Source: Actinacidiphila alni
GTDB taxonomy: Bacteria; Actinomycetota; Actinomycetes; Streptomycetales; Streptomycetaceae
Reading direction: 5' to 3'
Assembly: GCF_900112845.1 (NCBI RefSeq)
Contig: NZ_FONG01000004.1
Span: forward strand, 357,154 to 421,153
Length of the DNA: 64,000 nucleotides
Positions 39,242 to 47,422 of the stretch are shown one piece after another (positions within the stretch are counted from its first letter, which is position 1; each line of letters starts with the position of its first letter). The position numbers and the translations under genes were made by a program. A model generated the notes under the pieces. It was not told the origin of the DNA and ran no database searches. It saw only the letters and a program-made list of their open reading frames with translations.

Positions 39242-39907
39242 TCAGGCGTCGGCCTGGGCCTGGGCCTCGCTCTGAACGGCGGCGGCGTCATCGATGGCGC
39301 TGTCCGCGCTGTCGGCGTCGTCCGCCGGTGCCTCACCGGAGCGGCCGGCCTTGCGGGCGGCCTGCGCCTCGCGGGCCTCGGCCATCGCCTCGGTCTTCTT
39401 CTTGTGCGGACCGAGGACCATGATCATGTTGCGGCCGTCCTGCTTCGGGTTCGACTCGATGAACCCCAGCTCCTGGACGTCCTCCGCGAGCCGCTGGAGC
39501 AGCCGGTAGCCCAGCTCGGGCCGGGACTGCTCGCGACCACGGAACATGATCGTGATCTTGACCTTGTCACCCTGCTTGAGGAACCGGACGACGTGACCCT
39601 TTTTGGTGTCGTAGTCGTGCGGGTCGATCTTCGGCCGGAGCTTCATCTCCTTGATGACCGTGTGCGCCTGGTTCTTGCGCGCCTCACGGGCCTTCATGGC
39701 CGACTCGTACTTGAACTTCCCGTAGTCCATGAGCTTGCACACGGGCGGACGGGCGGTCGCCGCGACCTCGACCAGGTCGAGGTCGTACTCCTGCGCAAGC
39801 TCCAGGGCCTTCGCAAGCGGCACGATGCCGACCTGCTCGCCGCTGGGACCGACAAGTCGAACCTCGGGAACGCGAATCCGGTCGTTGATGCGGGGCTCGG
39901 CGCTGAT
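39242..39907 (-). CDS. infC: Translation initiation factor IF-3, apparent ATC start
   Basis: 221 aa. N-terminal domain includes the family opening [19 protein letters not shown], then [17 protein letters not shown] and the MDYGKFKYE segment; the linker and C-terminal 30S-binding domain ([32 protein letters not shown]) follow. There is no ATG or GTG in front of the RINDRIR block: the codon before SAEPRIND is ATC at 39905-39907, four bases after GAGGAGG. The first standard start (GTG 39823) would delete 28 conserved residues. IF-3 genes of other bacteria also use rare starts (AUU in E. coli) for autoregulation. The C-terminal 35 residues are Ala/Asp-rich, as in other actinobacteria. Confidence 0.93.
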   Translation of the reverse strand: MSAEPRINDRIRVPEVRLVGPSGEQVGIVPLAKALELAQEYDLDLVEVAATARPPVCKLMDYGKFKYESAMKAREARKNQAHTVIKEMKLRPKIDPHDYDTKKGHVVRFLKQGDKVKITIMFRGREQSRPELGYRLLQRLAEDVQELGFIESNPKQDGRNMIMVLGPHKKKTEAMAEAREAQAARKAGRSGEAPADDADSADSAIDDAAAVQSEAQAQADA

Positions 39908-40298
39908 GGGGCCTCCTCGGTTGCACCACGCGACTGACTGGCCGACAGCCGCGCTTGAGTCTTCTTCTGGTCACCCGACCCCGTACCAGGAGCGCAAAAA
40001 ACGCCCCGTACGGCACACAGGCGGGGCTCCTCACAACCGGGGAGCACCGCCGCGTTATTCCGCGGGGCGCATCGGACGGTGTCCGGGGCACTGCTGACCC
40101 GATACCGTCTGACCGGTGACCCGTCGGCCGGAGGGCCGACCAGGTGGGAGATCGGAGCCTCCACTTGATGGCCGGGTCACTCACATGTCCTGTACGTGAA
40201 CGCACATGAGCACACGCGTGTCCGGCCGGTCGTGCTTCCAGCATACCAAAGCCCGACCGAAGCCCGTAATCGGCCGGACGGGGCATATCGTGTGCGGC
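39908..40298. other. Divergent leader region between infC and the DUF1844 gene
   Basis: 391 bp without a supported gene. It contains the infC Shine-Dalgarno and attenuator-like hairpin on the left and the promoters for both directions. I see no tRNA or further ORF with family likeness. Confidence 0.6.
39996..40027 (-). promoter_or_regulatory. Attenuator-like hairpin with U-run in the infC leader
   Basis: On the minus strand GCCCCG and CGGGGC form a 6-bp stem followed by G and six Ts (the A run at 39996-40001). It ends 88 nt before the infC start codon. Upstream on the transcript, GCTCC (from 40050-40054 side) can pair with GGAGC at 40026-40030, which overlaps the first arm by two bases; the two hairpins exclude each other. 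Confidence 0.6.
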
Positions 40299-40682
40299 AT
40301 GAGTGACAGCACCGCATCCGCCCCGGGCACCGGTCGCAGCGAGCAGACCCCCGACTTCGACAGTCTCACCCGTGACATCGCGGACGTGCCGGCGGTCGAG
40401 GTGATCACCACGGTCGCCGTTCATCTGATGAGCGCCGCCGCGGTGAATCTGGGGCTCGCCGAGGAGGGGCCGCAGCACAAGGACCTCGACGAGGCCCGCA
40501 AGCTGATCCAGGCGCTGGCCGGTCTGGTGACCGCGAGCGCCACCGAGATCAGCTCCTTCCACGCCGCGCCGCTGCGGGACGGGCTCAAGTCGCTCCAGCT
40601 CGCCTTCCGCGAGGCGTCGATCGTGCCGGACGAGCCCGGCCAGGGGCCCGGCGAGAAGTTCACCGGTCCCGTCTACGTCTGA
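40299..40682 (+). CDS. DUF1844 protein
   Basis: 127 aa. After a 25-residue Ser/Thr-rich leader comes the DUF1844 helical core: PAVEVITTVAVHLMSAAAVNLGL, then DLDEARKLIQALAGLV and PLRDGLKSLQLAFREAS. The protein is conserved in actinobacteria directly beside infC, but its function is not known. The composition suggests a small helical bundle, possibly ribosome associated from context alone. ATG at 40299 follows GTGCGGC without a strong ribosome binding site. Confidence 0.9.
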   Translation: MSDSTASAPGTGRSEQTPDFDSLTRDIADVPAVEVITTVAVHLMSAAAVNLGLAEEGPQHKDLDEARKLIQALAGLVTASATEISSFHAAPLRDGLKSLQLAFREASIVPDEPGQGPGEKFTGPVYV

Positions 40683-40688
40683 CGGTCC

Positions 40689-40742
40689 GGGCCGTACGGA
40701 CGCCTCGGACCGTACTGACGCTTCGGGCCGTACCGACGCTTA
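40689..40742. repeat. 18-bp imperfect tandem repeat, three copies
   Basis: Copies at 40689-40706, 40707-40724 and 40725-40742 follow the pattern GGrCCGTACkGACGCyTm. It fills the gap between the convergent DUF1844 and aquaporin genes and may have grown from a terminator. Confidence 0.85.
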
Positions 40743-40766
40743 GGACGCCTCGGACCGGCCGGCGGC

Positions 40767-41522
40767 TCAGGCCGTCCCGTCCTCCGTGGCCTCCTCGGCC
40801 AGGGCCGCGTCCACCGCCGCGGCCCTGGCGGCCTTGACCGCGGCCAGCGCCGGGTGGGTCACCTGGTGCACCAGTGCCGCGAGCGCGCCGCCGATCAGCG
40901 GCGCAACGATGAACAGCCAGAGCTGCGAGAGCGCCGGGCTGCCCGCGAAGAGCGCCGGGCCCAGGCTGCGGGCCGGGTTCACCGAGGTGCCGGTCAGCGG
41001 GATGCCGACCAGGTGGATGACGGCCAGCGCCAGACCGATGGGCAGGCCGTCGAAGCCGACCACCGCGATCCTGTGCGTGACCGCGAGCACCACGAAGACC
41101 AGCAGGAAGGTCAGGATCACCTCGGCGATGAACGCGCCGGCGATGTTGATGCCGACCGCGGACCGGTAGCCGTAGCCGTTGGTGCCGAAGGCGCCGTGCG
41201 TCTTGAGTCCGGGCACCTGCTTGGCGACCAGCAGCAGCAGCGCGGCACCGACGATGGCGCCGACGAACTGCGCGATCCAGTACTCCACCGCGGTCCGCAC
41301 ATTGATCCGGCGGGCGACCAGCATGCCCAGCGTGACCGCCGGGTTCACATGGCAGCCGGAGATCGGGCCGAAGGTGTACGCGAGCGCGAGCAGCACGAAA
41401 CCGAAGGCCAGCGCGATGCCCAGGGTGCCGATGTACTCGCCGGACAGCACGGCGGCTCCCACGGCGAAGAAGACCAGCAGCAGCGTGCCGAGGAATTCAC
41501 AGGTGACTGTTCGCTTGTCCAT
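40767..41522 (-). CDS. Aquaporin Z-like water channel
   Basis: 251-aa major intrinsic protein with six helices and the two half-helix NPA motifs (HVNPAVTLG at 59-67, TSVNPARSLGPA near 190). His in AVIHLVGIPLTG and Arg in NPAR form the narrow water-type selectivity filter. An Ala/Glu-rich cytoplasmic tail ends the protein. ATG at 41522 with GGGAGG upstream was chosen; earlier codons add 14 residues without signal. Confidence 0.93.
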   Translation of the reverse strand: MDKRTVTCEFLGTLLLVFFAVGAAVLSGEYIGTLGIALAFGFVLLALAYTFGPISGCHVNPAVTLGMLVARRINVRTAVEYWIAQFVGAIVGAALLLLVAKQVPGLKTHGAFGTNGYGYRSAVGINIAGAFIAEVILTFLLVFVVLAVTHRIAVVGFDGLPIGLALAVIHLVGIPLTGTSVNPARSLGPALFAGSPALSQLWLFIVAPLIGGALAALVHQVTHPALAAVKAARAAAVDAALAEEATEDGTA

Positions 41523-41664
41523 CGGGCCTCCCTTGTGACGAGCACAGCCTGCACTCGCCATTGTGGGCTCATGGAACAGAAGTCACATCTTGGGGCATAT
41601 AGCACGACTTCTTGTCATATGCGCTCTATGCGTCCGATGACGTTCCCGGGACCGGCCGACGCCG

Positions 41665-42399
41665 TCAGCGGGCGAAGAGCGGCTCGCCCGGCAGCCGGGC
41701 GTCCGGCGGCAGCAGCGCCAGGTCGAGGCCGCGCACGAGGCCGACTCGCAGTACCTCGTCGGCGGCCAGCGCCGCGGCGATCCGCCGGCCGGTCTCGCGG
41801 ACGTCGGCGTCCGGCGCCAGTACCAGGCCGAGCGTGCCGTCGCCGCCGGTGCCCGCGGTGAGGTGGGCGCGTACGACGCCCGGCTCCGCGGCCACCGCGG
41901 CCCGCAGCGCCTCGCGCACCGCCGGGTCCGCGACCGGGTCGGCGCGGCCGGGACCGAGCGCGGCGGCGCGCAGCGCCGGGCCGGTCAGCTCGTACGTGAC
42001 GGGCCCCGCGAGGTCGATCAGCAGGGTGTCGGCCCGCTCGTGCGCGAGCGCCTGCAATGCCTGCGGCAGCGGTACGGCGACCGGCCGGGCGTCCGGCCGC
42101 CAGCGGGCCAGTGCCGCCACCGAGGTGAAGGCGGGCAGCGCGCGGCGGCCGTCCGGTGCCTGGATCGTGGGCACCGCCATGTCGCTGGACTTCTCGCGGC
42201 GCAGCCCGTCCTCGCCGGTCTCGGCCTCGCCGAGCACCGCGACCACCGGTACCAGCAGCCGGGCGCCGTGCAGCGCCTCGATGACGGCCGGTTCCGTGCC
42301 CGCGTCCTTGGCGTAGTCGGCGAGCGCGGCGGTCAGGGCCGCGTCGGCCGAGCCGTCGTCGTCGGAGAAACCGGGGTCCGGGATGTTCTTCAGCGCCAC
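41665..42399 (-). CDS. SseB-family protein
   Basis: 244 aa. The N-terminal SseB domain (about 15-130) begins ALKNIPDPGFSDDDGSADAAL and has LLVPVVAVLGE and PAFTSVAALARW, as in the enhanced-serine-sensitivity protein family. The C-terminal half contains repeated Ala-rich strands and LGLVLAPDADV. Function unknown; SseB-like proteins of actinobacteria often sit near secretion genes, and here the next gene is a mycosin. Confidence 0.85.
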   Translation of the reverse strand: MALKNIPDPGFSDDDGSADAALTAALADYAKDAGTEPAVIEALHGARLLVPVVAVLGEAETGEDGLRREKSSDMAVPTIQAPDGRRALPAFTSVAALARWRPDARPVAVPLPQALQALAHERADTLLIDLAGPVTYELTGPALRAAALGPGRADPVADPAVREALRAAVAAEPGVVRAHLTAGTGGDGTLGLVLAPDADVRETGRRIAAALAADEVLRVGLVRGLDLALLPPDARLPGEPLFAR

Positions 42400-42408
42400 C
42401 CCGGAACC

Positions 42409-43785
42409 CTATCCGCCGTCCGCCGCGGGGCCGCGTGCGGGCCGCGGGCCGCGGCCGGGCCGGAACCACAGCAGCGCGGCGGCCAGCACCAGGGCCGCGC
42501 CGATGACGGCGAAGGTGGTGGCGACACCGTCGCCCAGGACGCGCGAGGGCGCGGGCGGGTCGGCCGGCGGGACGGGTCCCGGGCCGAAGTAGCGGTGCGG
42601 GTAGCCGGCCGCGGCGGGCACCGCGGGCTGCGCCTTCAGCTTCGCCGCGGCCTTCAGGGCCGCGACCGGGTCGATCAGGCCGGTGCCCATCTCGTCGCTG
42701 CGCCCGCCGGCCGGCCGGTCCCTGGTGGTCCGCTCCAGCACCTGCTTGACCTGGGCCGGGCTCAGCTTCGGGTCGGCGGAGCGGATCAGCGCGGCGGCGC
42801 CCGAGACGTACGCGGACGCGGCGCTGGTGCCCCAGCCTTCGTAGTACGTACGGTCCGGGTCGGCGATCACCACGTCGACGCCGGGGGCGGAGACCGAGGC
42901 GTACCAGCGGCGGGTGGAGAAGCCCGCGTGCTGCCCGTCGCGGTCCACGGCGGCGACCGCGATCACCCCGGGGTACGCGGCCGGGTAGGACGAACGGTCG
43001 GCCTCCTCGCCGCCGTTGCCCGCGGAGGCGACCACGACGACGCCCTTGCCGAGCGCGTACCGGATCGCCTCGTCCTCGGCGGCGACCGGCGCGGCGGTGG
43101 CGCTGTCGTCGCCGAGCGAGAGGTTGATGACGTCGGCGCCGTGGTCGACGGCCCAGCGGATGCCGTCGGGCAGCGCGTTGCCTCGGTCGCTGCGGGCCTT
43201 GGCCCGCTTGGGGTCCTTGTCCTCCAGGATCACCCGGACCGGCAGGATCTTCGCCTTGGGCGCGAGGCCCATGACGCCGGAGCCGTCGGCGTAGCCGTGG
43301 CCGTGCCCGGCGATGATCGCGGCCATTCCCGTGCCGTGCTTGGCCCAGTAGCGGTCGCCCGGCCCGGCGCCGAAGCCGATCATGTCCTTGCCCTTGAGCA
43401 CCTGCCCGGTCAGGTCGGGGTGCGTCGCGTCCACCCCGGTGTCGAGCACCGCGACCGTCACCCCGGCGCCCTGGCTGGTGCGCCACGCGCTCTCGGCGTG
43501 CAGCGCGGTCAGCGCCCAGTCGGCGTTGCGCACCGCGTCGGCCGCGGCGGGCTGCGCGCCGACCGCGAGCAGCGCGGCGCCGGCGGCGAGGGCGCAGAAC
43601 ACCCGGCGGAGGAGGCGGTGTTCGGGCCTGTGGCCGGGACGGCTTGCGGAACTGCCGTCGGGACGGCGGACCGGGCGGCAGTCGCAACGGTGTGCGGGAC
43701 CGCCGTCGGACTGGCGTGCCGGGCCGCCGCCGGAGCAGTGCTCGGGGCGGTGTTCGGAACGGTCTGCGGGACGGCGGCGGCTCAT
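42409..43785 (-). CDS. Mycosin-like subtilase (type VII secretion-associated)
   Basis: 458-aa S8 serine protease. Asp in AVLDTGVD, His in KHGTGMAAIIAGHG and Ser in GWGTSAASAYVSGAAAL form the triad; ASAGNGG carries the oxyanion Asn. A C-terminal membrane helix (FAVIGAALVLAAALLWF) with a basic tail anchors it outside the cell, the mycosin layout. The N-terminus is odd: about 58 Arg/His/Pro-rich residues precede the hydrophobic signal core (VFCALAAGAALLAVGA). The start overlaps the previous gene by ATGA, with no better start downstream. No EccC or WXG100 genes are in the window. Confidence 0.9.
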   Translation of the reverse strand: MSRRRPADRSEHRPEHCSGGGPARQSDGGPAHRCDCRPVRRPDGSSASRPGHRPEHRLLRRVFCALAAGAALLAVGAQPAAADAVRNADWALTALHAESAWRTSQGAGVTVAVLDTGVDATHPDLTGQVLKGKDMIGFGAGPGDRYWAKHGTGMAAIIAGHGHGYADGSGVMGLAPKAKILPVRVILEDKDPKRAKARSDRGNALPDGIRWAVDHGADVINLSLGDDSATAAPVAAEDEAIRYALGKGVVVVASAGNGGEEADRSSYPAAYPGVIAVAAVDRDGQHAGFSTRRWYASVSAPGVDVVIADPDRTYYEGWGTSAASAYVSGAAALIRSADPKLSPAQVKQVLERTTRDRPAGGRSDEMGTGLIDPVAALKAAAKLKAQPAVPAAAGYPHRYFGPGPVPPADPPAPSRVLGDGVATTFAVIGAALVLAAALLWFRPGRGPRPARGPAADGG

Positions 43786-44918
43786 CGGGGCGCTCCCGTG
43801 CGGGCGGGGGTCGTGCCGCCCGAGGGGCGGAGCAGGGTGGTGACCGCGGCGTGCAGCCGGTCGTCGACGGCGGAGGCGAGACCGGTCGCGTCGTAACCGA
43901 GGCCGGCCTGGGCGGGGACGCTGGTGGCGCCGGGCTTGGTGGCCTTGTCGGCGGCCTGCGGGTCGACGGCGCGGCCGTCGGCGAATCCCGTCACGGCGTA
44001 GACGACGAAGGGCAGGTCGGCCGCGACCTGCACGTCCCAACTGCCGCGCTGCCGGGCGCCGAAGGAGGCGGCGACCGTGCCGGGGAAGGCCACCGGGCGG
44101 GGCAGCAGGTCCGTGCGGTCGCCGAGGTGCTGGGAACTCCACCGGCTGCTGAGCCCGCGCATCGTGGGCGACTCGGCCGCGGTGACCAGCAGGCCGACGG
44201 TGGTGACCGTGGTCGAGGTGCTGTCCACGTACGTGGCGCGCAGCAGCTTGCCGCAGCCGACGGGGGCGAGCACCTGCTGGAGCAGCGGGTCGAACGCGGC
44301 GGTGCAGCCGGCGGGCGCGGCGACACCGATCCGGCTCCACGTACGGTCGGCCCCGCCGGGGCCCGCGCCCTTCGCGGACACTGTCGGCGGGAACAGTGCG
44401 TCGACGGGCGTGTTGCGCCACACCTGACGGACGGCGGCGAACGCCTCGACGCTGCCGTTCACCGGCGGCGGCACCGTACGCGGCTTGTGGTTGATCGCGC
44501 TGCCGGCGACGGCTCCGCCGATCAGTCCGACGCCGAGGACGAGGCAGACCGCGGCCCAGGCCCGGGCCCTGCGGCCGCGCGGCGCCCCCTGCGGCGCGGC
44601 CCGTCCGTCGCCGTACGGTCCCGGCTGTCCGGGCGGTCCCCCGGGCCATCCCGGTTGCGGCGCCTCCGTTGGCGGCGGGGGGACGATCGGGAAGGCGGTG
44701 GGCGCCAGGCTCACCGGGGGCGCCGGCGGCGCGGAGGACTGTGCCTGATCCGGTGCCGGGCGCTGCGCCTGGTCCGGTGCCGGCTGCTGTGCCTGATGCG
44801 GCGTCCGGAGCGGCGCGGCGGCCGGTACGGGTCCTCCGGGGTCGGGGTGGTGCGACGCGGGGCCCGAAGAGGACGACGGGGACGTGGAGCCTCCTCCGTT
44901 GTCCACTCCAGTGCTCAC
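43782..44918 (-). CDS. Single-pass membrane protein coupled to the mycosin gene
   Basis: About 378 aa. The first 110 residues are cytoplasmic, Pro/Gln/Ala-rich and include near-repeats of QAQ-PAPD. One helix (AWAAVCLVLGVGLIGGAVAGSA) follows, then an exported domain of about 230 residues with strands and two Cys (GCTAAFD and VGCGKLL) that may form a disulphide. No named family. The GTG at 44918 with AAGGGGG upstream is preferred to the GTG at 44945. Translational coupling to the mycosin suggests a shared role at the cell surface. Confidence 0.8.
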   Translation of the reverse strand: MSTGVDNGGGSTSPSSSSGPASHHPDPGGPVPAAAPLRTPHQAQQPAPDQAQRPAPDQAQSSAPPAPPVSLAPTAFPIVPPPPTEAPQPGWPGGPPGQPGPYGDGRAAPQGAPRGRRARAWAAVCLVLGVGLIGGAVAGSAINHKPRTVPPPVNGSVEAFAAVRQVWRNTPVDALFPPTVSAKGAGPGGADRTWSRIGVAAPAGCTAAFDPLLQQVLAPVGCGKLLRATYVDSTSTTVTTVGLLVTAAESPTMRGLSSRWSSQHLGDRTDLLPRPVAFPGTVAASFGARQRGSWDVQVAADLPFVVYAVTGFADGRAVDPQAADKATKPGATSVPAQAGLGYDATGLASAVDDRLHAAVTTLLRPSGGTTPARTGAPR

Positions 44919-45093
44919 CGGCGCCCCCTTGTGACATGTCCTCACGGCGTGCGCGTCACTCTACGGGGTTGCCGGGCCCTCCCGCGCCCGTGGGCGCCGC
45001 GGCCGTCCGCCGGGCGGGTACATCCGGCCGTACCGGTGTCCGGGAGCCCGCGCCCCTACCGCGCGGTAGCCCCGGTCTGGCAAGCTGCCCGAC

Positions 45094-46296
45094 ATGTCAG
45101 ATCGCGCTGCCGACCGGGCCCGTTACGACCGGGCCACCGCTCATCTGGACGCCCCCGTGGCGATCGTGGACCTGGACGCCTTCGACGCCAACGCGGCGGA
45201 TCTGGTGCGCCGCGCGGGCGGCAAACCGATCCGCGTCGCGTCCAAGTCGGTGCGCTGCCGGGCGCTGCTGGAACGGGTGCTGGCCCGCGACGGCTTCGAG
45301 GGCGTGATGTCCTTCACGCTCGCCGAGTCGCTGTGGCTGGCCCGCGCGGGCTTCACCGACGTGCTGCTGGCGTACCCGTCGGCGGACCGCGACGGCTTCG
45401 CGGAACTGGCCGCCGATCCCAAGCTGGCCGCGGCCGTCACGGTGATGGTGGACGACGTCGCGCAGCTCGACCTCATCGACGCGTCCCGCGGCGGTGGCGC
45501 TGAGACCGTCCGGGTCTGTCTCGAACTGGACACCAGTCTGCGGAAGTTGGGCGGCCGGCTGCGGATCGGCGCCCTGCGGTCACCGTTGCACGACCCGGGG
45601 CGGATGGCGGCGCTGGCCCGGACGATCAGCGCCCGGCCGGGTTTCCGGCTGGCCGGGATCATGGCGTACGAGGGGCATGTGGCCGGGGTCGGCGACGCGG
45701 TCGCGGGCCGGCCGCTGCGGTCCCGCGCCATACGGCTGATGCAGGCGGCGGCCCGCAAGGAGCTGGCGGCGCGGCGGGCGGAGGCGGTCCGCGCGGTGCG
45801 GGCGGTCGCGCCCGAGCTGGAATTCGTCAACGGCGGTGGCACCGGCAGTGTGCAGAGCACGGCCGCCGAGGACGCGGTCACCGAGATCGCGGCGGGCTCC
45901 GGGCTCTATGTGCCGCGGCTGTTCGACAACTACACGTCCTTCCACGGGCGTCCGGCCGCGCTCTTCGCGCAGCCGGTGGTGCGCAGGCCGGGGGTCGGCG
46001 TGGTGACGGTGCTCGGCGGCGGCTACCCCGCGTCGGGCGCCGCAGGTCCCGACCGGCTGCCGGTGCCGTATCTGCCCGAGGGCCTGCGCTACGACCCGCA
46101 GGAGGGTCCTGGCGAGGTGCAGACGCCGCTGCTGGGGTCGGCCGCGGACGATCTGCTGATCGGCGACAAGGTGTGGTTCCGGCACGCGAAGGCCGGTGAA
46201 CTGTGCGAGCGCTTCGCCGAGTTGCAGCTGGTCGAGGGCGACCGGGTGACGGCGACGGTGCCGACGTACCGGGGCGAGGGCAAGACGTTCCTGTAG
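45094..46296 (+). CDS. PLP-dependent amino acid deaminase/aldolase-like (alanine racemase N-domain fold)
   Basis: 400 aa. A fold-type III PLP barrel: the PLP Lys is in RVASKSVRC (about residue 50), and MAYEGHV, NGGGTGS and ELDTSLRKL are barrel strands of the DSD1/D-threonine aldolase-like group. The C-terminal domain (about 285-395) has VWFRHAKAGELCERF, the metal/PLP-capping segment of D-Thr aldolase-type proteins. Probable substrate is a D-amino acid; the reaction is not certain. Single gene, followed by a strong bidirectional terminator. Confidence 0.85.
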   Translation: MSDRAADRARYDRATAHLDAPVAIVDLDAFDANAADLVRRAGGKPIRVASKSVRCRALLERVLARDGFEGVMSFTLAESLWLARAGFTDVLLAYPSADRDGFAELAADPKLAAAVTVMVDDVAQLDLIDASRGGGAETVRVCLELDTSLRKLGGRLRIGALRSPLHDPGRMAALARTISARPGFRLAGIMAYEGHVAGVGDAVAGRPLRSRAIRLMQAAARKELAARRAEAVRAVRAVAPELEFVNGGGTGSVQSTAAEDAVTEIAAGSGLYVPRLFDNYTSFHGRPAALFAQPVVRRPGVGVVTVLGGGYPASGAAGPDRLPVPYLPEGLRYDPQEGPGEVQTPLLGSAADDLLIGDKVWFRHAKAGELCERFAELQLVEGDRVTATVPTYRGEGKTFL

Positions 46297-46308
46297 CCGC
46301 CGTCTTCC

Positions 46309-46350
46309 GTGCGGGAGGGCGACACCCCGTGGGGTGTCGCCCTCCCGCAC
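46309..46350. terminator. Bidirectional terminator, 20-bp perfect stem
   Basis: GTGCGGGAGGGC plus GACACCCC pairs perfectly with GGGGTGTC plus GCCCTCCCGCAC across a 2-nt centre. It lies between convergent genes (aldolase-like and DUF2510). Confidence 0.9.
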
Positions 46351-46371
46351 ACAGACGTACCGGCGAAGCTG

Positions 46372-47373
46372 TCAGACTCCGGTGCCGCCGGTGCTGCTGC
46401 CGCCGCTGCTGTCCGCCTTGATGCCCTGCGTGATCTGGTCCATGACGTTGAGACCGGGCGCGTTGCCGCCGACGTCGAAGCCGAAGCGGACCACCGCGAT
46501 GTTCTTGGGGTCGCGCGGCGAGGGGAAGGCGAGCGACTCCACATAGCCGCTGGTGCCGGATTTCGTGACGACCTTCCACCGCACCATGTAGCCCTGCTTG
46601 CCCGCGACCGTGACCGGCTTCGACTCCAACTGCTGGTGCGACGTCGTGGCGCCGTAGATGTCGGTGCTGTACGAGTCGGCCGCGTTCGGCGCGATGTCCT
46701 GCTTGGCGGCGGCCTCCGCGCTGGTGGCGGTGAGCTTGAGCGCCTCGGCGGGCTGGGCGAAGACGCCGCCGCGCACGCAGTCCTTGCTGGCGTCGCCGGG
46801 GCAGGGGTAGCCGCCGGTGACGACGCTGGCGCCGATGCCGTTGTCGCCCGAGTTGCCGGTCCAGCCGCTGAGCACCGGGAGGCTGATGCCGTCGTAGCCG
46901 TCGACGGCCTTGCCGCCGCTGCCGCCGTCGGGGCCCTGCGAGCCGTCGGGCGAGTCGGGGTCGGGCGACTGCTGCCCGGGGTCGGAGGGCTGCGGCGCCG
47001 GTGCCTGGCGGCGTCCGGGGCTGGTCGCGCTGGGCGTCGGCGACGCGGACTTGTCCTTGTTGTCGTCCTTGCCCAGGACGAGGATGCCGGCGACCACGCC
47101 GCCGATCAGGACGAGCGCGGCCACGATCGCGATGACCACCGCGCCGGTCCGCCGGCCGCCACCGCCCGGTCCGCCCGCGAGCACGTCACCGGGATACGCC
47201 GGCTGCTGCGGATAGCCCGGGTAGGGCGGCGGGGCGTCCGCGGCGACAGGCGCCGTCCTGGTGTACTCCGTCCACGTACTCCCGTCCCACCAGCGTTCCA
47301 TGGCCGGGCCGTTGCCTGTGTGCCCGGGTTCTGGATACCAGCCGGGCGGGGTCGTCGTCGTCACGGCGGTCAC
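46372..47373 (-). CDS. DUF2510 membrane protein
   Basis: 333 aa. N-terminal DUF2510 motif (PPGWYPEP...ERWWDGSTWTEY), a Pro/Tyr/Gly-rich linker, one transmembrane helix (TGAVVIAIVAALVLIGGVVAG), a long Ser/Pro/Asp-rich spacer (about 115-165), then an exported domain of about 165 residues with a Cys pair (YPCPGD and DCVRGG). GTG at 47373 with GAGGG seven bases upstream is the likely start. Function unknown; probably a surface-exposed protein. Confidence 0.85.
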   Translation of the reverse strand: MTAVTTTTPPGWYPEPGHTGNGPAMERWWDGSTWTEYTRTAPVAADAPPPYPGYPQQPAYPGDVLAGGPGGGGRRTGAVVIAIVAALVLIGGVVAGILVLGKDDNKDKSASPTPSATSPGRRQAPAPQPSDPGQQSPDPDSPDGSQGPDGGSGGKAVDGYDGISLPVLSGWTGNSGDNGIGASVVTGGYPCPGDASKDCVRGGVFAQPAEALKLTATSAEAAAKQDIAPNAADSYSTDIYGATTSHQQLESKPVTVAGKQGYMVRWKVVTKSGTSGYVESLAFPSPRDPKNIAVVRFGFDVGGNAPGLNVMDQITQGIKADSSGGSSTGGTGV

Positions 47374-47422
47374 CCTATGGCCCTCGCATGAGAATCCCGT
47401 AAGGGCGTCGGTCACAGCCCGG

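Noticed and set aside
39821..39823. GTG as infC start
   Set aside because: It removes the conserved IF-3 N-terminal block that is encoded in frame just upstream after a strong ribosome binding site.
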